Positions 56,401 to 64,000 of a stretch of 64,000 nucleotides of DNA are shown here, piece by piece. The DNA is from Chaunax sp. Z400 (lineage: Eukaryota > Chordata > Actinopteri > Lophiiformes > Chaunacidae), in NCBI GenBank assembly GCA_037577475.1, contig CM075183.1:15943480-16007479 (forward strand), in the 5' to 3' direction. The translations under genes and the position numbers were made by a program. Position 1 is the stretch's first letter. Every line of letters begins with the position of its first letter. The notes under the pieces were generated by a model. That model did not search any database and was not told the DNA's origin. It saw nothing but the letters and a program-made list of their open reading frames with translations.

Positions 56401-59340
56401 ATATAATGTCCCGTGCACGTATTTGTGTCCCATTTTTAAAGGTCTGAGCAGCAACAGACTTCAACAAACTTCATGTTTTTTTGGAAATGGAATAATACAT
56501 CGCTGGTTTTCATTTTGTCGAGGAATTGGTTGCCAAAAAAAAAAAAAAAATGTTACCAGGCACCTATTCCTCATCAGAAAAATCTTCTTGCAGTGTCACA
56601 TGTCAGTACCAGCATTTCCAGGGTGAATACTGGTTACTCTGAGTGACATAATTAAACCTCCTGTCGCCATTCAAGCTAATGAAACATTCCGCTTGCCTTG
56701 TGTGCTATTTTGTACGCTTCCCCAAAATCCCAGTTCCAAAATTCAGCTTTGCATCACAATTAAAGCCATTCTTAAAAAATGTTTGCCTGCATGGCATGAA
56801 TACTTGGTGGTAGGTTGGGTTTGATATGTTAGCAGCAGTTATTGAGAGTGACCCTGATGTTTTATTCACAGCCATGGTTTTTAATTCTGAATGATTAGCC
56901 TCTGATCAAAATGGCAGAAGCAGCAAACACATCAGATCTGTTATATTCAGGCTATGGGATTTTTTTTTGGTTTTGTTTCTGCTGCATACACCTTTTATAT
57001 TAGTTACCATCTCAATTTTATTTCTATATGATAAACACACTACATGTGCAAATGATATGTGGGATTAGGTTAAATATTAATTACAGTGGTTGTGTTCATG
57101 GTAAGGAAAAACATGTCACCCAGTGGGTTTGATTCATGGAATATGTTTTGTTTTTAAAGAATAAATAAATGATCATCAGACTTAGTTTCTTTCCAGGCCA
57201 GTTATCCTGGTGTGTGTCTCATCATTACTCAGTGGTGAATTATAAATGCAGATGATACAACATCACATTCATATTTTTTTCCAGCAAAGCTATAATAGGT
57301 CACTAACAGGAAAATTCAGACATCAGTAATATGAATGGTAAACATTAAGCTATTAGAAGTCCTGTCTCTTGCATTTGCCATTTTGCAGAAACCGATCCAT
57401 TAGATAAGAGGCACATATACCAGTGTGGCCAGTACAATGCAGCCCAGAGGCAGGCAAGGAAATCAACTGTCAAACATCAGCTTGAGCACACTTACGTAAT
57501 CATAACATTATAGTGAAACAATTCCAACATGATCCTCATTTATTCTCCTGCTCAGTCCGAATGCGACTGTCTTGTAATGCATACCAACACATACACTGCT
57601 GTCAGAGCTGCTGCACGCAGAGTGGAAACATAGGATCTGCAGGAGGTCTATGATTAGGTTTTCGGTCTGTAACAGAGACGCCGGCCACCTGTGGCCTCCC
57701 TGCACTGTCGGGAGTCACAGGTGGAGGGGAGCGCACATCAGCAGCTGGCAGACCCACATCCTTCATTAGCCGGGGAGCGTGAGGAGACGGAGCACCGTTC
57801 GGCTGTGAGCACCATCTGGGAGGCTGAAGAGGAGGTAAAGGGCACTTTGGTATTCTGCTCCCGTATGAGGAGCGGAGGAAATGGAAGTGGCTGGGATGTT
57901 TTATCACAAGTCTCTAATTTACCTGTACAAGATGCAAAAACACACAAAGTCAAAGCTATAGGCTAACTCTCCATTTAATTAGCTGTTAATTGAAATGTTT
58001 GATTTCCTGTACGACGTTGAACCTTTTCATGACAAAGAGTTCTTTGATTTGAGGGGAATAGAGTGCAGGTGTTCTTTATTGATTTACTCCATATGAGATT
58101 TTTTTTTTTATGGTTTGCAGACCGTTTCATTTAGTTCTGTCATGCTGAATGGAAGCAATAACACTGGAAATACATTGTGGAAAAGCCCCTAATGACCTGA
58201 CAGACTGAGGTGGTATTCCTCATCACACCCTCATGGTATACACACATACACAGCATCGTATCGGGTGTTTTGCACGCACATCTACTAAGGTGGGTAACTC
58301 CTCTGAGTCCGCTCTGTGCTGCAGGTCTGAGCTTTCTGCACGAGTGTCTCGTTAAATAAGACATTTTACTTTTTGCTAAATGATTTTCTATTGCATGGTG
58401 ATGCCTGGGCTGCTGAAAAAGAAAGACAGCTTGAGGCGATGCAAATGTCCGTGCCTGACTGGTCTCCCAGGACCTGCCTCTCAGCAGAGCTCATGCCACC
58501 TGCACACTGATTTTTAAACTCCTGTTGATATGAAAGCCCTGCAACACTAATTTGCATTATGATGGACATGTTTTCTCCAACAAGAGATAGCCTTTTATTT
58601 TATTTTTCAACTTTTTTCCCTCTGTTGCTCTTCCTGCACAAGAAACCTACATCCTGAGGGCACAATTCTCCATCTAAGCTCCTCTAAACGACTAATTTAA
58701 TTTGATGTGGAAGCTGCGGAGAGACAGACATGCTATGTGCATGTGAAGGAGGCCACCTCCTCATTCTTGCAGTAAATTAAGATGTGCATTATGCACAGGG
58801 ACCTATGCACGGTCTTCGCCTCAGATGTGTACTCGCCATGTCTCAAGCCTGCCATGCATAATTGCCAAACACTGGTTGCTTGTCTTCATTTTCAATCCAG
58901 GCAGGTGTTAATTCCACCGAGCGATGCAGGTCCACTCAATAACCGACCTGCTCCATTTGTCTTCTCCTGCAGATTTCAGTGACAGCTCATAGTCTTAGAC
59001 GCCGGCTGTTCACCTGATCCTGTCGTACTGCTGCTGGTCTAACTCTCACAGGTTTGTGTTCAACTCAGACTGGACAACACTGACCTCAAGTGATGGGTGA
59101 AGCAAATCATTTCACTTCCACAATCATGTCGTTTGATGAAAGATGAATGTTATGGCAACTTTTAACACCTTTTAGGACCTTCGTTTCTGACAGGCAAATG
59201 CAGATCTTGCTAATGTAATAGCAGAGATATTTCACTGACGCTAAGTTCTGAGAGTGGCATGTCTCCTCTACTGTTAGAATATCTCTGGTGCAGTCTAAAA
59301 AGTGAGATACACAAAGGAAACCTCATGGAGAAACTGAGCT
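53435..59340. other. Intergenic sequence
   Basis: No supported gene. A possible diverged repeat start lies at 55101-55160 (accttcaccaagtaggccat ... gtttgtcag). An A-run lies at 56536-56550. A GC-richer patch at 57660-57900 contains an open frame with a consensus splice donor (see findings). Confidence 0.5.
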
Positions 59341-59386
59341 GCCTTGGTGGAGGCTTGCGCTCTCTGAAAGCTCTCTGCCTAGTTTG
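59341..59386 (+). repeat. CTTGGCGGAGGT-family end fragment
   Basis: Reads gccttggtggaggcttgcgc, then a short variable segment and ctgcctagttt, matching the tails of the copies at 652-712 and 50370-50613. Confidence 0.5.
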
Positions 59387-60528
59387 GAAAAGAAAACAAA
59401 GACAAATGATAAAATTAAGTTTGATCTATTGTTGCTGTAAGTGTGCACACAGTTTTCCTGTGCAGTGTTTGATTATTATTGACATTTCAAGTGTGCTCAC
59501 TTTGCGTTTCACCTCCAAATAAGATGATTTACAATATGAACAGTTTCCAAAATGATTAAACTGTTTAAATTTTTTTTCTATAGCCATCAGAAAAATGTAT
59601 GAAAAACAAGACACGTATCCTTCCAGGCACGTGATTTTGTTCATCTGCTGATCTTCAGTCGATCACAGAACAAAACGCTGCGGTACACAACCCCGCGGAA
59701 CAAAACAGGACAGCCAAATGAAGTCTAATAAATCAGCTACATGAGCCGTCATGTCACAAAGAGGACCGTGTTATTATGTACACCATTAGAACATTAGGAT
59801 ATGTATGAGTGTCTCTCCTCTCTACTGCCAAATATCTCTGACTTTATGAGGACAGGATTGTTCAGAGACATAATAATCTCAGGTAACAGATGATAATGTA
59901 ATTTTGTGCCATAGCAGCTCGCACAATTTTCTTGATCGATGAGGCTTTCTCTTCTTTCCTCAAGTAAATTATCTATTAATGAGCTTACCATTGATTGCCT
60001 TTGGGCTGGTGCAGCGACTTTACAGCCTCTCTGTGTACAGTGGGGAGATAATAACCGCCAGGCAGGACAGTCCTAACTGAGACCTAACGGTGCTGTGCAT
60101 ACTAACTGTGCTTACAGTAGAATATTCCGGCATTCTGCATTACACTACAACAAGGAGTAATGCATAAAAATGAGGGTCGCCTCATTTGAAAACATCAGAT
60201 TCTTAAGGATGAACAGAATATTGGTTATAAGAAGAAGAAAAAACTTTAAAAAAATCACCTGTTATTATAAAAAATAAAAAAATAGCTGCTTTTTGCATCT
60301 TTAAATGATTATATATTTTTTTATCAGTCTGCTGAAATCAGTGACAAGCCTCATACTATGATCATATGATGTCTTTAAAAATGTTTTCTGACAGGCTTCA
60401 CTATAGCTTCTATTCGTGACTAAGGCTCTCGCCCTCTTTTATTGGAGCAGGGCTGATTAACTTCATCATTCACGAGCATTGATTCAGACGTTTGAAGCAG
60501 CAGAGCTGGGATTGACCAGAGTGTCACG

Positions 60529-60542
60529 CTGCCATCTAGTGA
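60529..60542 (-). promoter_or_regulatory. CTCF-like motif (13/14)
   Basis: On the minus strand this reads tcactagatggcag, matching the CCASYAGRKGGCRS core at 13 of 14 positions. Motif match only. Confidence 0.25.
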
Positions 60543-60992
60543 CAAAATAATACTGTTACAATCATGAAATCAATCCACGCTGTAAAACTGTTCACTGTAA
60601 AATTTACATCGAAGTTTTACAATGTGCTGTCATGTGAATGTGTCCATTGACAGTTTCTCTCTCATGCTTGAGTTAAGGATACATTCAAGACTCATTTTAA
60701 GTGTTTGAACGGAGTTTAGTGTGTTACTAATGGTGGACGTTACTATGTGTGCAAAAACAACTGTTTTATATTCTGCAAAAGGAGTTTGAGATCTGAGTTT
60801 GACCTTCACATGAGATGCTTTTTGTTTGTGCCGTCAGGAAAAACAAATAAAGACATAAAAATGTAAATAACATAGATTTAAAATATATTAATATTGTTCC
60901 ATTATTGACAGCAGCTCTCCTTATATCCCATTACCAAATATAACTACTAGTTTAAAATACTAAAATTATTGATTTGCATAAACTGAGCTTTG

Positions 60993-61006
60993 CTGCCCTC
61001 TGGTGG
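60993..61006 (-). promoter_or_regulatory. CTCF-like motif (14/14)
   Basis: On the minus strand this reads ccaccagagggcag, a full match to the CCASYAGRKGGCRS core. It has the same orientation as the motif about 460 bases to the left. Motif match only; such words also occur inside repeats. Confidence 0.3.
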
Positions 61007-61660
61007 CCCACTAGTAAAATACTAGTGAAGGACATGTTGATGTTTTGTTGACATAGATTTTAAAGTTTGGTGTTTATCTGACTCTAGTGACTTGCTTTTT
61101 TATCCGTATTAATGATTTCCAGCTGCATTCGTGTTTCTTTGGCTCGATAAAACTAATCAAAGCTGAACTTTAAAATCACTCAAAGCTGAAACTGCATATT
61201 GTTCTCGGTCAGGAAATGTCTGTTTGTCTTCATCACAATAGACGATAGAAACCAGAATAGCATTAATCACGAAAACAGGCAGGGGATCAAAGAGACTTCT
61301 TCTATTTTTTTTTTCAACTCATTGAACTCGAACAGATCACAATAAGACGAGTTTGAGGCTGTAAAAACAGCTTCAGGCGCTGGGGTGACCTCCCCAACTC
61401 CCTCTGAAACAACATGTCATTAAAATTATTAACACATACTGTATGTATCCTGCAGCAGAGGTGGGACTTTAAAATTAAAAATGTGTGTGTTGGTTCATTT
61501 CAAGAAAATGTCTCTAGACTATTTGTTGGTTTGTTTTGTTATAACTAGAAACACATTGCTGTTAAACAATAGTACTAATGTGATGAAATCAGCTTCACCT
61601 GTTTACTGTTTGTACGACATATTGTACATTTTTGCTTATAGATTGTTGCCAGGATCCCAT

Positions 61661-61671
61661 TGTGTGTGTGT

Positions 61672-61736
<65 letters not shown>
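61661..61736. repeat. (TG)n microsatellite
   Basis: About 37 TG units with one TA interruption near 61676. A chance open frame across it reads as a Cys-Val run and is not a gene. Confidence 0.95.
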
Positions 61737-64000
61737 GTAAATCTATAGCCTTATTTCACGAGTTTGTGTTAAATTACGTGAGCGACGGTTACAAAACTTA
61801 ATCACAACCAAAAGCCTCAAAAACTGAACCATCTCAGTGCTAATCCAATTTTTAAAAATATAGCCTAAACTAAAATTTCATAATAACAAACGCCAGCCTT
61901 GTTTTTAATGACATGCACCATACTAAGTTCATGTTACTTTAAATTCTATACAAAATAGGAACAAATCTGGATTTGGATTATTGGCAGTCGTTTCAAAAAA
62001 AAAATTTCAAGATAATATTTCTTGCTGCTGAAGAGTCAAACCTTAGAAAGTCTGAACAATAAAGATATTTGTGACAAGATTTTGTCTGAAATTAAATTAG
62101 ATCCAGTCTGTTTCGATACTGGTATGTTTTGTTGACATTTTTTCTGTCTAAATTGTGACTTTTTCTTTTTTCTTTAAGGTCATCGTTTTATCAATGATTT
62201 TAAAGTTGTCCAATCAGAACAAATTGTTTATGATTCATATGAACGAATATATGAACAAGATATTGTACAGTACTTAAATGTAGCAGTAGAAGTACTTTTG
62301 GGCTACTTTACCTAAGTATTATACTGCACTATAGGATTTCAGTGATGTAGTGAAGTTACTTTATTTTACAAACAAAACTCATAAATTACACAGTGGTTTA
62401 GAATAAATCACCCAACACTAAAATGTGCAACACTTCCACTAAGCTGCTTATGTATTAAAGCATCAGTGAGTTTGCTGTCAATTCTTTCGCAATTTAGTGA
62501 AATAGTTTACGGAACAAATATTGTTTCTTCCATCCTGTAATTCTTTAATATTAAAATGTAAGTAACCTAATTTAACATTTGTCTATTTCCTCCATTTGGT
62601 GTTTAGGTTCAAATGTCGAGAGCATAATTTAAAGAAAACAAAGTTCATGTTTAGAAAATGTTATTTAGCTGCCAAAGTGAAGTAAAATATGTAGGGGGAG
62701 GGGGGTTGTTTTGTTTTTTGTTTAGAAAAAAACAAAATAATAATAATGATAATAATAAAGTAAAAATACACAACAGGAACAGCCAAACCGAACAGACTCA
62801 AAATGATTTAAATTAGCTCTAATTCTCTCCATGAAAACTTTAATTTGTTGAACTTTAACGACCAAACGTCATATGACGAATTGCGCGTATCTAAATATTC
62901 CTCCTGTCGCCAAAATATTGAAATAATTTTAAATGTGTCGATGTGCGTTTCAACCCTTTTAGACTCATGAATTTTCGGTCGTTTGCGGCGCTTCTTAACA
63001 GAACCATTTCAAACGCCATCAGAGGTGATGCATTCACTGACCACACCGAAATACAGCGATTAAAAACAGTCCAAACTGCCTGGTCGGAGTCGCGGTTGCG
63101 GGTTGGACTCCCGGAGCAGCAGCAGTGGCAAACAGAGGACTTTTGCGTGACAAGAGGACAGAAAACGTGATTTTCTGCGGGAAAATGTCCTGCGGGCAAA
63201 CATTAACGTGAACTCTTTCATGCAGCACTGCTGCAATGGCTTTCCGTGCCCTGCCATCAGATGGCCCTCAGACTCTGCGGAGACTTCACATAGATGCACC
63301 CAGATTTAATGGGGGAGAAGAGGTGGACATACAGAACAACAAAAGAGAGAAAAAAAGAGAGAATATGAAAAAGAAAAATAGAAATGTAAGCAGCGTTTTA
63401 TCAGAGATATGAATATGAGTATCTTATATATCAGTAATTGTAGCAATATAGGCAACATTTGCTGTTATTAATTACTTTTAAATATATTTCTACTGCTATT
63501 GCATTATAAGAGTTAATAATATAGGCCTACTGTATCTCTAAACTGGATGGTCACAATTAGAACTTTCTCCAGTCCCAGTAGGAGGACGAAGACCTCAGGC
63601 AGGACTCCTTTCATGATTTATTGTAAATATGGACTCTGTGTATAAGCTAATATGACAGAAGTGCTTTGACCTTGGGTGTCAGTGAACTCTTCACAGCAGT
63701 CAGTTGAGAGTGTTCTGCTTTTTTCTCACACGACTCCTCCGGTTGCAGTTCACTAACCTCTCTTTGCTTTACATATTTGAGTTTGCATGTAAAAAAAAAA
63801 AAATTTAAAAATTTAAAAAAAGACAGACATAAAGGTAAGAAATGCTCTATCTACTTAAAGTTTGATCCATGTTTTTATTAAATTCTTATTGAGCTGAAAT
63901 GATCCCAAGAATCAAGTGCTACATTAACACTTGACCCTGGTTCCTGGCACAGCTATAAAGACATTAGTGGTTTTACTGGGAGGCTGATGTTTTCCCATTG
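61737..64000. other. Intergenic sequence at right edge
   Basis: AT-rich, with an (AAT/ATAAT)-type tract at 62736-62759, a G-run near 62694-62705 and an A-rich tract at 63790-63822. A CpG-containing, GC-richer patch at 62940-63300 stands out (see findings). No exon can be assigned. Confidence 0.5.

Larger units (their letters stand above)
59387..61660. other. Intergenic sequence
   Basis: No gene seen. Holds the two CTCF-like motifs annotated separately, an actgtaaaa-type repeat fragment at about 60580-60620, and AT-rich sequence. Confidence 0.5.

Noticed and set aside
61481..61801. Frame with a Cys-Val run
   Set aside because: It is produced by the TG microsatellite.
1..64000. CRISPR arrays, operons, integrases, phage, virus or toxin genes
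   Set aside because: None seen. The sequence is vertebrate genomic DNA with intron-containing and GPCR genes.

Overview
This window is nuclear DNA of a ray-finned (teleost) fish, most likely a spiny-rayed one. It is AT-rich, has exons with GT-AG junctions, a single-exon vertebrate G-protein-coupled receptor gene, several degenerate interspersed repeats of kinds common in teleost genomes, and vertebrate-type microsatellites. Nothing prokaryotic, viral or toxin-like was seen. The species cannot be named from the sequence.

Positions 1-13,215 (+ strand) hold the 3' part of a multi-exon gene that enters from the left edge. Six exons (996-1044, 1201-1830, 3431-3519, 4588-4657, 9041-9196, 11404-11540) join in one frame to encode 376 residues and a stop. 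The visible part is a tyrosine-rich adaptor tail. I assign it to dok7 (downstream of tyrosine kinases 7, the MuSK activator). The reasons are a weak match to the end of human Dok-7, an IRS/DOK-like docking tail, and the neighbouring alpha-2C receptor, because DOK7 and ADRA2C lie close together on human 4p16.3. The PH and PTB domains that would prove this are outside the window.

Positions 13,216-38,837 are about 25 kb without a recognisable gene. They hold old repeats, simple repeats (notably a CTCCT pentanucleotide array at 36,713) and unique AT-rich sequence that may include regulatory elements.

Positions 38,838-40,145 (+ strand) are the one complete gene: adra2c, an intronless alpha-2C adrenergic receptor of 435 residues with all the class A hallmark motifs. 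It keeps two features that differ from the human alpha-2C receptor: an acidic-serine cluster in the third loop like the kinase site of alpha-2A, and a serine at the helix 5 position that sets yohimbine affinity in alpha-2A.

Positions 40,146-64,000 appear to be a gene desert: a possible long adra2c 3'UTR, a miniature inverted-repeat element (44,302-44,510), one repeat inserted in another (52,722-53,434), an AP-1-site palindrome cluster (49,254-49,302), two CTCF-like motifs (60,529 and 60,993), a TG microsatellite, and two GC-richer patches (57,600 and 62,943) that could be exons or promoters.

The two genes do not obviously act together: Dok-7 is a neuromuscular-synapse adaptor and alpha-2C is a Gi-coupled catecholamine receptor. 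Their adjacency is best read as conserved synteny. I did not find a previously undescribed biological system; the best leads are the IRS-like docking tail and the receptor's third-loop and helix 5 differences.
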